From: Paragyromitra xinjiangensis
Taxonomy: Eukaryota > Ascomycota > Pezizomycetes > Pezizales > Discinaceae
Length of the DNA stretch: 64,000 nucleotides
Direction: 5' to 3'
Assembly (NCBI GenBank): GCA_038503065.1
Contig: JBCAMK010000017.1
Coordinates: 1,550,001-1,614,000 of the forward strand
Part shown: positions 22,891 through 32,636 of the stretch, one piece after another
Layout: the number at the start of each line of letters is the position of its first letter
Numbering within the stretch: the first letter of the stretch is position 1
Notes under the pieces: generated by a model
What the model was told of the DNA's origin: nothing
Seen by the model: only the letters and a program-made list of their open reading frames with translations
Database searches by the model: none
Made by a program: the position numbers and the translations under genes

Positions 22891-24340
22891 TCACTGCAGC
22901 CAAGCTTCGGCAAGCGCTTCAGCCGTAAAATAATCAGGGTCCCCTGACGCAGGTGGCGTATCTGAGCCATCATACTCCTCCGCAGCTCCCCTGGGGCCCG
23001 GACCATCGTATGGGGCCCGATGAAGGACGACCAGCATCCTCGGAGCGGTTAGACCCTGTATCTGGGCCAGCCAGCCAGCAACATCCTCATCGTCGGCAAG
23101 AATAGTAGAGGTTGGGAAAGTCGTAGAAACCTCTCCAGAACAGCATCCACAAGGGCTCCTAGCATCCTTCGAGGAGTACGGCCCGCAGTGTAATCGCCTC
23201 GTGGCTACGCGAAGGCACTCGTTAAGGGTAGGAGCACTAATTACGGCAACCCAAGACTTGATTAAACCCCAATTGACCTCAGCCGGTGCTTCCAGGGATA
23301 ACGAGTCTCCTTGGTGGAAACCCTCCACCAGGCATCCGGTCACAGAGTGTCACTCGGACTGCGACTTCTTTGAATTCTGAATCACCCGCACGATAGTAAG
23401 CATCCTTCAGTCAAACAAATAGAAGATCATAAACAAAATCTTACCTTCCACATCGTTCTCTTTCTCGATCATACCAGTATCCTCTAGCTCTAAACGAATC
23501 TTGGTATCCGTCTGCTGCACCTGATGCAGGCAATCCCGAAGGAGACTCTGCATCGCCTGGTCTACCTGCTCCTTATCATCAGCATGCCTTGAACGGTAGG
23601 TCACAATAGAATGATGCTCCTCAGCCCATTCTGTTAATGCTTGGCATTGGCGCTAGGATTGGCGATGCCGGATACCATGCATCCTCAAATAGGATACAAC
23701 ATCACTCAGAAGGACGGTATAATGATGAGGATTATCCTCTCTGAAGCCAAGGAGTGGTTTGTAGTCGGTGGCCTTCATGAGTTTTTCTTTGGCGTTTCCT
23801 TCTTTGGCGCCTTTCCCTTTATTACCACTTTCTTGGCGTTTCAGGCTTCTTGGGGTTTTGGGTCCTTCTTGAGTCTCCGTATCCTCGCTTTGGGGTTTCC
23901 GGATCCTCCAATGGTTCCTTAGCTTTGCCTTTACCTTTATCCAGAGCAGCCATGGGAATAGAAGGAGACTGGGTATCCTTGAATGGTATAAGTACGTGGT
24001 CCAAAACGAGGCGCCAGGCTTGAGTTGGGGGAGTCGCGATATCAGTCCTCACGTGCGAGGAGTAGGAGATGTGGGAGATGAAGGACCTGCGGAGAGGCGG
24101 GCAAACTTTCTGAGTTGATAGCCGTCGCTGCTAGACGGGCGTTTTCGTTCTTTCGAGGGAGTCTCTGTATCTTTCGTAGGATTCTGAATAGCACTTGGTT
24201 CTGGTTCTGGATTCGATTTACTGGGAGTATTCACCGCCTATTTATATTAGCATCAACGTATCAAGATACCCTGCGCCATGGAGTTTGCTCACCGCCCACT
24301 TCCCTGCGGAGTCTACTGCCGATTTGAGGATATTGGACAT
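22891..24340 (-). pseudogene. Transposon accessory gene A (unknown), broken
   Basis: Starts MSNILKSAVDSAGKWA, followed by a good intron (GTGAGC...ATAG) and a Pro/Ser/Lys-rich segment (NTPSKSNPEPEPSA, ERKRPSSSDGYQLRKFARL). A second splice (GTGAGG) is likely. Downstream come a lysine-rich part (DKGKGKAKEP, KGKAPKKETPKK), a helical part (DNPHHYTVLLSDVVSYL) ending in an in-frame TAG, then QCQALTEWAEEHHSIV in the same frame, and a last part with WGLIKSWVAVISAPTLNECL and YFTAEALAEAWLQ. The TAG falls in a run rich in CAA/CAG, so a C-to-T change of CAG is a simple explanation. No family recognised. It may be a DNA-binding or structural partner of the transposase. Confidence 0.45.
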
Positions 24341-25039
24341 CTTGAAACAGTAATATCAAGTTGGTTTAGGAAGGATATATAGTATCGTGAGCTTAGGCAA
24401 GCTAGGAGAGAAGGTTGCAGAGGATGGAGGAGAGCGAGGAGGAAGCTGAAGAGGAGGAGAAGCAGGATTTGTTTGCCCTGGCAGCGTTTATGAGGTCATA
24501 TATGAGGTATTGATAGGATCTGTGCGCAGGCTAACCCTAACCCACACAGAATCCTCTGGCGACGCCTGCACCTCCTATTTTAGGATTAGCCTACCCCCAT
24601 AGTTCAACCTCATATCAACACCCCCTGAACTCCGACGAGCAACAAACGAAAGCCTCCTACCTTTGCAAGCAGCAGAATCCTACTCTAGTGATCAATATCA
24701 CTCCACTTCAGCGAGTTACAGCATCCTACTCCCTTCCAGCATCCTACTCCCTCTCAGCATCCTACTTCTCCTCGGCATTAGCATCCCCGAGGCTGATTTC
24801 CAGCGATCGCCGCAAATCCTCCACGGGGCAACATTCCATTCCCGCGCAAGCTCTAGCCTGCATCCCCCTAATAGTGAGCAAATATCCTACTTTCTACCAG
24901 CGATTATCAGCATCCTAATTTCTCTTAGCAAATATTAATATCGTACTTCCAGCAAGGGCATTCTACCGTTAAGCGAGCTCCAGCATCCATCCCTTAGCAT
25001 CTTGCTCCGCAGTTGATACACGGCATCCTTCAAGTTGAT
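24341..25039. other. Divergent promoter region of the 9.3-kb element
   Basis: About 700 bp between the minus-strand accessory gene and the plus-strand transposase. It contains repeated GCATCCTACT(C/T) words near 24720-24780 and 24910-24990. No gene is visible. It presumably drives both transcription units. Confidence 0.45.
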
Positions 25040-28000
25040 ATGGAGGTTTCAAGATCCCGCTGCCCATTGTGCCGCCGCACCTACAGCTCAGCTCTGTCGT
25101 TGCATACTCACGTGATAGATATCCATCCTAAGCATGCCTCTATCGTATTTGGCCAAGGAGGCTCTCAATCCGAGGAGGATGAACGGGATGGTGCAGCAGG
25201 CTCATGGCGCAAACAGAATCCAGACAGCGATTGGGAAGATATCTGCTCCAACTCGGAAGGAGGCACATCATCGGATGGGAGCACTGCAGGTGGAAGTGAG
25301 AAGGATGACGAGAATCCTTCTGATACGGAGGATAATGACGGGAATACCAACACAGGGCCCATGCAGCTGCCTGGCCCAAGGATAATTCAATTTGCCGATG
25401 CAGCGTGCTCTTTGGGGGATGTGGAGGATCATCGAGAGGTTGTCGAATTCCTCCTCTCAAACCCCTACGCTCCGTTTGAGACGGCTTTTGACTTCAAGGC
25501 TCGCTAGGTGGATATTAGAGAGTGGGATAGCACAAACCCGCATCAACGAGTATTTCAACGAGGAGCCTCTGCACTCCTACGCCAGGATTTAGGTCTGCCC
25601 ATACGATGTACAGACTCCTCGATAGGATAGATCCTGATTTAGGCCAAGCGCACTGGCAGCGAGGGAGTTGTGAAGTCATGGAGGGGACGAGGAAAAGAGT
25701 GACGTGGTATTACTTCAGGCCAATACTGGCCTGTATCCAATACTTGCTCAAACAGCCGGCATATGCCAAGGATATGGTCTATCGTCCAGTTCGAGAATAC
25801 AACGACAGCGGAGAGAGGATGTATTCTGAGCTGCATACAGCAGACTGGTGGTGGGAAATACAGGTTAGCTATTCCCTCCTACGTATCCATTATTCTGCTA
25901 ATTCTCGTGGCTAGGAAAGCTTACCTCACGGAGCCACGGTGATTCCAGTCATCTGCGGCTCGGATGGCACACATCTCACCAATTTCTCAGGTGATAAGAA
26001 GGCTTGGCCAATCTACTTGACGATAGGGAATATCCCTTCCGAAGTTCGAAATAAGCCAACGAATATGGCTATGATTCTCGTGGCGCTCCTCCCAATCCCT
26101 CCAAAGTTTACAAAAGACAATTCAATCAATAGACTCCGTAGAAGCCAATAGAGATATACTGCACGAGGTCCTCGCATCCTTTTCAAGGATATGAAAGAGG
26201 CTGGGATGACTGGAATCCGATTAGCATGTGCGGATGCTCAGTACCGAATGTGCTATCCAATCCTTTGTGCTTGGATGGCTGACCACGCAGAGCATTGCCA
26301 ACTCCACAACCTGCAGCAAAACGCCTGCCCAAAGTGCGAGGTCAAACCAGACCAACTTGGTGAGCAAGCCAGCAGCCCGAAACGAAACGATAAGGAGTAT
26401 CAGGAAGTGGCGCAATCCTTCGCCGATACTGGAGATCCTCAGGAGTTGGAGTATCTCGTCGAACGAGGGCTGAAAGCGCCATTCAACGTCTTTTGGGGGA
26501 TGCCACACCTCCCTCGCGCTGGGGACCTCCACAAGCCAGACCTCCTACATAACATCTATCTCGGTTTATTGAAGCATCTGATGGAGTGGATAGAGAGCTT
26601 CTTTGAGAAACACAAGAGGCTGCAAGCATTTGACGAAGTCTGGATGTCGATACCCCCCTTCCCAGGCCTGGCTAGGCCAACTAAAGCCTATCGAGAGGTT
26701 TCCCAGTGGCAGGGCAAGGAGATGCGCAATCTCGGCCGTATCCTTCTCGGAGCCTTTGCAGTTGCGCTGCTCCATCCGTCGAAGGATGAGCTATATCCTT
26801 TCAAGCGAGCTATCGCTTTGCGTGCGGAGTTTTATCGATTTCCACCTTATGGCGCAGTATCGGAGCATACACCTGAAACCTTGCGATATATGGATCAATA
26901 CCTCGCCGACTTCCACCAAAGCATAAGGATATCTTCCTAGACTTCAGAGCGTCGAAGAAGGCAAGCGCAAAGGCACGGGCAACAGTCAAGCGCTTGAAGC
27001 TATCGCAGGATGCCCGACCTCCTCTTGCAGGATCAAGAAAAAGACGATTGGAGGATGCAGATAGGCTTGAAAGGAGAGAGCTACTCGTTGAAACGCAGCA
27101 GGAAGAAAGCCACTTCAACTTTCCAAAGATGCACCTCCTAATGCACTTCCATGAGCATGTTGAGCGGTATGGAGGGATCCCCATGTTTTCTACCGAGGTT
27201 GGGGAGACAGCACATCGGCAGCAGATCAAAGAAGGATATAGGGCATCCAATAAAATCGATTCGACGAAGCAAATCCTGCGCTACTATGCACGTCGACAAG
27301 CATTGGGTATGCGTATATTGAACCTCCGGGCCTTCTACAGGGATCTTGAGCCTCCCAATTACGGGGATGCTTTGGCCTCCCAGTCGCACCGCACAATATC
27401 CTTGGCCCAGACGATCCGAGATCCAACATATAGGAGAAAGAGCATCCCTCCGGCGATTATGTGGTCGACAAGCGAAGATTTCCCTTCTGCATGACATCAT
27501 CTCCTAATGAATATTCCGGATCTACCGGAACGAATACTATATTACAGCAGTCAGAATTTGAAGGATGAGCGTCGTGCTTGAGGAGGATACAGAGGCTCTT
27601 CTTACATACCCACTGAGATGTTCTCTCACCTTCGAGTCCCTGTGCCTATGTTTCAGCGGCCTGAGGAGTTTGAGCTTCATCGTGTGAGATGCGCGGGGGA
27701 GCGAGCGTTTAGGGTCGAGCTCCACGAAACGATTGGGTGTGGGTCCAGGTAGGAGACGAGAGCCAGTTTGGTGCTCTTCGAGGACGCCTTGCCAAGGTGC
27801 TTTGCCTCTTTAAGATTCGAGATCCTCATACAGAGTACACACATCGGCTAGTCCTTGTGAGGATGCTTACGAGCCTTTCCAGGTGGGGGTAGGATTACGG
27901 ACATCCATGGGATGGTGAGAGTATCTACTAGGGTGAAGGATGATCGATTCGTTGTGGGGATAAAGAATATCATGGGAATCGCGCATCTCATTCCCGAGCA

Positions 28001-28083
28001 GCTGGAGCTCCAGGAGAGTAATACTAAATGGCTGGTCAACAACCGAATTGACCTTACAACGTTCAATGAGAGATATATACATT
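25040..28083 (+). pseudogene. Plavaka-type transposase with N-terminal C2H2 zinc finger, multiply frameshifted
   Basis: The start MEVSRSRCPLCRRTY leads into a classic C2H2 finger (C-x2-C-x12-H-x4-H, CPLC...HVIDIH), then an acidic linker. Frame breaks follow near 25497 and 25577. YRLLDRIDPDLGQAHW leads to WWWEIQ, a 51-nt intron (GTTAGC...TAG) and the family's core VIPVICGSDGTHLTNF, GDKKAWPIYLTIGNIPSEV. Two compensating shifts flank NRDILHEVLAS. Then ACADAQYRMCYPIL, ACPKCEV, DLHKPDLLHNIYLGLLKHL, another break at about 26925, GIPMFSTEVGETAHRQQIK (late acidic residue), and a decayed C-terminus, GMVRVSTRVKDDRFV..AHLIPEQL. The order matches Plavaka proteins, members of the CACTA/Mirage/Chapaev (CMC) group known mainly from basidiomycetes. 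At least five frame changes make it non-functional. Confidence 0.8.
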
Positions 28084-28389
28084 AGAGAATTGAGGATCTT
28101 GAGTATCATCGCAAGACTAGGAACTTGGAAGCATGAGTGGATTAGGAAACTGGGCATCCTCGAGGATTAGGAGCTTGTACATAGTCAGGGACTCGGACTC
28201 GGAGAACATAGAGTAGACGAAGGATTAGAGAGAGTAGACGAAGGATGAGAGCAGGAGTGAGATGGAAGTAGGCGTAGGATGCTTAACATCCTACGTGGCA
28301 ACACTGCATCATTTGAACGAATAGAGCCAATAAAATCTAAATACTGCGTACTTGGCTGCAATTACTAAGCAAAGCACTTGAAAATTTGC

Positions 28390-28624
28390 GGGAAAGAGAA
28401 GCATTATCCTCCTAGAGATATGAATAAGTTGTTAGGCGCTCCACGAGCTAACTGCAGTGACGAAGAGCACCCATTTCCTCCAGGAGATAGCTGGAGTCGA
28501 AAGGATTAGGTATATCCTCCAGGAGGAAATCGTAGCGCAACCACTCCTCAAGGAGGTCAGGGAGCACACGGAGGTTGAGGAGAAAATTGCCTCCCCGGGA
28601 GACGTGCCCAAACTCCAGGAGGTG
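28390..28624. repeat. Right subterminal palindromic CTCCAGGAG cluster
   Basis: TCCTCCAGGAGAT, TCCTCCAGGAGGA and ACTCCAGGAGGTG, plus degenerate forms, lie within 235 bp of the right end. They mirror the left subterminal cluster. Confidence 0.6.
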
Positions 28625-28640
28625 ATAATTATTTTTACTG
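28625..28640 (-). repeat. Right terminal inverted repeat of the 9.3-kb element
   Basis: Reversed it reads CAGTAAAAATAATTAT. It is followed by AT, the second copy of the target dinucleotide. Confidence 0.8.
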
Positions 28641-29523
28641 ATGCAAAGTATCTTTGGGGGGAAGCTAAAGGTCTACAAGCAATTTTGGAAGAAAGGGATC
28701 TCTGGCCAGCAGGTGGTTTGTACCTGGACTGTACCACCCGAAAGAATATACCTAAAGATCAGAGAAAGCATTCAAGCAGCAGTAGTAGCTGCTGTGCTCG
28801 GAGGTTACTCTCACAACAACCTGACTTCAAGGCCCAAAAAGGACGGGTCCAGGAAGTTGTAGAAGCTAGAGGACACATGGTATTATTCTATCCAAAGTTC
28901 CATTGTGAACTCAATTGGATAGAGTACTATTGGGCGAGAGTAAAGCTCTATACCCGCACCCACTGTGGCTATAATATTAAGTCTCTTCGGGAGAATGTAC
29001 CTGCAGCACTGATTTGGGCTGCTGATTTGATTCCTAAATGGTGGGGCAAGTCTCTCAGAATTATGGATACATATAGAGATGGAGTTTCATATGGTACTGA
29101 AGAGTTTGTAGCCCGAGCATATACGAGCCATAGACGAGTAGATATAAGAGATGCAAATTCTCTATAATGGATTATTGTTGGGGGTATGCTGGACTCGCAA
29201 GTTGATATCACTAATAGAGCCAGATTTATCTTAAAATCAGCTTTCGAGCCAATAATATTTCTATAATATTTGCTAAACTCGGCGGGCATCCTGTAGTGAC
29301 CCTAGTAGCCAGCTTATTTCCAAAAGGGCATGTGTCTGGAGGCATTGGTGGTGGAGAAATAGAAGGTACGGAGTAGAGGGTTCTGGGGGAACGTTGCCTG
29401 CATAGGAAATCACTCGGGTCTTGGCGTTCCACATCGGGATTTGGCTGGTCGACGTCTAAGCGAGCACACACCATAGTACAAACGTGTATTCTCGATAAAA
29501 CATCTGTCCTCAATTCCATCCAC

Positions 29524-29530
29524 TATATAA
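29524..29530 (+). promoter_or_regulatory. Candidate TATA box of the UBE2J-type gene
   Basis: TATATAA lies 65 nt upstream of the ATG, followed by a C-rich leader. Motif-and-position call only. The transposon end is about 330 bp further upstream. Confidence 0.4.
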
Positions 29531-29588
29531 CACATTCCTCCCCCACCCGTATTTAACTCCCCACGTCACAAACCCTCAACCACCCACC

Positions 29589-30518
29589 ATGTCCCAAACA
29601 TTCAACAAAAAATCCCCCACAATAAAACGCATCCGTAAGCCCCTCTCCCTCTACCCCTTACCAACCTAACACCCCCTAGTCCGCGAAGCATCCGAACTAT
29701 CCTCCTCCCCGTCCCCCGACTACCACGCGGCCCCCCTCGACTCCAACCTCTTCGAATGGCACTTCACCCTCCGCGGTCCGCCGTCCACACCATACTCAAC
29801 GGGAATCTACCACGGTCGCATAACCCTCCCACCACAATACCCCCTCCGTCCCCCGTCCTTCCGCTTCCTAACCCCCAGCGGCCGCTTCGAGGTCAACCGT
29901 GAAATCTGCCTGAGTATCTCCGGCCACCACGAAGACACCTGGCAGCCCGCATGGGGGGTTCGAACTGCCGTTGTTGCGCTACGCGGGTTCATGGAGGGTG
30001 AGGCGGGGGGACAGCTGGGTGGGATGGAGTGTACGTCGGAAGTGAGAGCAAAGATCGCGGGTGAGAGTCAGGGGTGGAGATGTGATGCGTGTGGCGGGAT
30101 GAGCTGTGAGGAGATACTTAGTGAGAGTGCGGGACGAGCGAAGGAGCTGGAGGACGCGGGAGGGAGGGTTGTGGAGGAGGCGTTACCGGAGGGGTTAAAG
30201 TTGGGGTATAAAGATGAGATGAAGAAGGAGGAAGGTGCTGCGGGTGAGGAGGAGGCGGCTCCTGTACCTGCTGAGTTTACGAGTTCGGTGCCGGCTACTC
30301 CCCCCCCGCAGACACCGCTACCGCAGCCGCTTAATCTAGGGGAGTATCCGCCTGTCCAGATCCCAGCGTACTTACACCCGATGTATGCGCCCCCGCCTGA
30401 ACCTCCGGTGCAGCAGAGGGTGGAGACTCCGTGGTTGGATAGGTTTATTTGGGCGCTTGTGGTGGCGCTGGCCGCGTTGGTCGCAAGACGGTATTGGGGG
30501 TTGGAGTTGATTGTGTAG
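29589..30518 (+). CDS. UBE2J/Ubc6-like tail-anchored ubiquitin-conjugating enzyme (ERAD E2)
   Basis: Two exons, 29589-29634 and 29680-30518, with a 45-nt intron (GTAAGC...TAG), give 294 residues. The UBC fold runs over residues about 1-150: IKRILREASEL, then FEWHFTLRGPP and YHGRITLPPQYPLRPP. The catalytic cysteine is in REICLSISGHHEDTWQPAW, the signature of the UBE2J group that acts at the ER membrane in ER-associated degradation. TPSGRF replaces the TPNGRF of yeast Ubc6. A CxxC (WRCDACGG) and a Pro-rich linker follow. The last 25 residues (LDRFIWALVVALAALVARRYWGLELIV) are a single C-terminal membrane anchor, so the enzyme should face the cytosol. The first exon is only 15 codons but completes the N-terminal helix. 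The nearest upstream feature is the right end of the nested transposon. Confidence 0.92.
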
Positions 30519-32510
30519 GATAGTGTGGTGGTTTCTTTGGGTTTTTTGTTATGGCGTTGGATTGGATTTGGTTTCTTTGGGTGGATGGGTGGGAGGTGTC
30601 TTGAAGATATGTGTTGAAGTAGGGTTTTTTTCTTCCTTTAGGTGGATGGGTTGGAGATGTTGCAATTACGTGGTTATTGCGGTTGATGTTTGATTAGAAC
30701 TGGGTATTAATAGGCTTACGGCTACGGAAGAATTTAGATTCTTTTATCCTCTTGGGTCTACTGAGGTACCTGCATGCCCCTGATGGGTGAAGTTGAGAAG
30801 ATGCGAAGTACTAGATTATTATTCCTCGTCTTAACCCGGATTCAAGTTTGACCCAAGCTGGCTTTGTGTACTCGTACTAGCTAGACCCGCATATATCGTT
30901 GAGGTCGGTACCGGGTGCTTCGACTGTAGGTACGTCCCGAGTAGCTACCGGGGTAACATTCCTGCTCACGTTCCGAACCCTACTGCGTTGTTGCGTTAGT
31001 TTAGGAACGTAGCCACGGTTCAGAGTATTTTATCCTCCGTAGCTTCGAGTCAGTCCTTGATGGTTCTTTATCAACTCGTATGATTAACCTCGAATGCTAC
31101 GGGAGGTTTGAAGTGAAACACAGACCAGAACTGTAGGGCCTTGAGGTTATACATACTCAGAAGGCAAGACTTTCGGGGGAGATCTAGAGAGGATCTCTTT
31201 TCTCCACCCCCCTTCCTGTTTCTGCAGTTATAGGTATTTGTGTCGGCCGTGTTGTGAACTGCTGAAACACGTGTATGGGTAGTGGTGGTGTTACTTTTTG
31301 ACGTTCAGATCTCTCGTGTTCTCTGCTTCTTTTCGTTCTTTGGTCAGGTGATGTATGTTAAACACCTCGTTGCATAAACGGTCTTTACTCTAATGGCCTT
31401 CGCTAGTGAGCAGCTGCTAAGATTACCACAGCCAGACATGCACATACTCAATCGGCGCCGTCTTCAGACTTCATGAGAAGGTTAGGTTCAAAAACAAGCA
31501 GGGCAAGCCGAGTCGGCTTAATGCATACTCACACACTCTACAAGCGCGGAACCATACCCACAGTGTCAGACCGTACGAAACCTCCTAAGAAAAGTAACTA
31601 CACACCCACTACGACGAAACCATTACTGCAGCACTGGGGAGCATTAAGCTCACCGAAAAGCCGAGACAGCGTCACAAGATCTGCAGTTTGAGACATGATG
31701 CTAGTACCTATACAAATTCCATAGGAGGATTTAACAAGGAGGTGGAGAGAACCACAGGGGTCAATCTCGACCCATAGGTTACACGTAGGTATCCGTAGTT
31801 CATTTCTTCCTATGTCAGTGGCATGGTCACGTGGATGGTTCTATCATCTCGGGCAAAGGGCTATGTACTGAAAAGCTATAGAAGACGGGATGGACTATCG
31901 CTATGCTTCGTTTTTCCACCCGGTGCACTGGAACGCATGTACTTGTGTTACACACTTGAGGCCTGCTCAACGTCGGTGACGTAAGCGAGTGAGGAGCGGT
32001 GCAGAACAGTTTCCTGGAATTATTCGTCAGGCTGTATAGAGTAATGATATGCATATATATGGCAAATGATTCGCTGGTTCTTTTTTAGGAATATACGAAC
32101 CACAACCCTTGATGTGATTCCGTCTTTTATGGTATGATGTTGTAGCTATAGATTACCTTATCGATCTGCCACACACACATCTATCAAGTTCACTTGACAC
32201 ATTGCTGACAGCGGGCTACAGCCCCAAACGAGCCATGATCGGCCAGAATCCCCAGAATCACCAGTCCATGAAGCAGCTCGTACATGTCGTGTAACCACAA
32301 AAACGGTTTGACAAACGGCCCAGATAAGCTCAGTAACTACATAGAGAGTGGGATCCGCTTCGATACTCACCGAAATGACAGCTTATTAAGATTACTAAGT
32401 GTGCTCCGTGGACCGGGAAAATAGCAGAAGGAGAAATCGTTTATGCGGGTTGAGCTCATGGGGAACGAAAATGATATCGATTCCCTGCGGGATTTACTAT
32501 CACGTAGGTA
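30519..32510. other. Long stretch without a recognisable gene
   Basis: About 2 kb between the E2 and P450 genes. Frames are short and without motifs. It includes the E2 3' UTR (T- and G-rich to about 30700). Confidence 0.45.
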
Positions 32511-32520
32511 ATAAATATAA
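32511..32520 (+). promoter_or_regulatory. Candidate TATA element of the P450 gene
   Basis: ATAAATATAA occurs 117 nt upstream of the P450 ATG, followed by a pyrimidine-rich leader. Motif-and-position call only. Confidence 0.35.
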
Positions 32521-32636
32521 GCAGTACCCTTTCGTCCCCCACTCCAAATCCTGCTTAACTTGAGCTCGATTTCTCTGGATAACCTTCAACGAGTCAACCT
32601 GAAACCAAAACAGAGTGGTTAAACCCTTGCAACTCG

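Larger units (their letters stand above)
19337..28640. mobile_element. 9.3-kb Plavaka-type (CMC superfamily) DNA transposon
   Basis: Ends are 16-bp terminal inverted repeats, CAGTAAAATTAATTAT on the left and, reversed, CAGTAAAAATAATTAT on the right (15 of 16 match), flanked by AT at 19335-19336 and 28641-28642. Inside are a plus-strand transposase with Plavaka hallmarks and two minus-strand genes, transcribed divergently from a gap near 24.35-25.04 kb. Palindromic CTCCAGGAG motifs crowd both subterminal regions, as expected of transposase-binding sites. All genes carry frameshifts or stops, so this copy is inactive. The AT-duplication model follows from the repaired outer reading frame. Confidence 0.85.
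17334..29167 (+). pseudogene. Outer DDE transposase, split by a 9.3-kb insertion and carrying stops
   Basis: N-terminal part 17334-19336, C-terminal part 28641-29167. The start MGRLSKAQITRRNATRKGGRGRK is basic. An acidic linker follows (EIEDEDEDEENGD), then in-frame TGA TAG at about 17970-17975, then LTKLMASKRCPAGHDYYW in the same frame. An 80-nt intron (18358-18437, GTATGT...TAG) joins the next block. The catalytic core shows the first Asp in VTHDECTCNANDG, the second in ALFLFDNATSHS and, beyond the insertion, the acidic residue in FHCELNWIEYYW, with CCARRLLSQQPDF before it. This is a DDE transposase type abundant in fungi, related to Tc1/mariner. Across the insertion the frame reads ...DQDLPH then AKYLWGEAKGLQAIL once the inner element and one AT are removed. 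The gene is dead. Confidence 0.85.
15320..29200 (+). mobile_element. Outer DDE (Tc1/mariner-like) transposon, disrupted by two later insertions
   Basis: Removing the two inner elements leaves about 2.7 kb: a left end, a plus-strand transposase beginning at 17334 and its C-terminal part at 28641-29167. The outer ends are approximate. The best candidate ends are GAGTAC-ATGC-AATACCCCCC at the left (interrupted by the 1.9-kb insertion) and, reversed, GAGTCCAGCATACCCCC at about 29180-29197 on the right. I could not define a clean outer target duplication. The right end lies about 390 bp upstream of the E2 gene start. Confidence 0.6.

Noticed and set aside
24530..24550. CTAACCCTAACCC as telomere relic
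   Set aside because: Two units inside a transposon promoter region; chance occurrence is likely.
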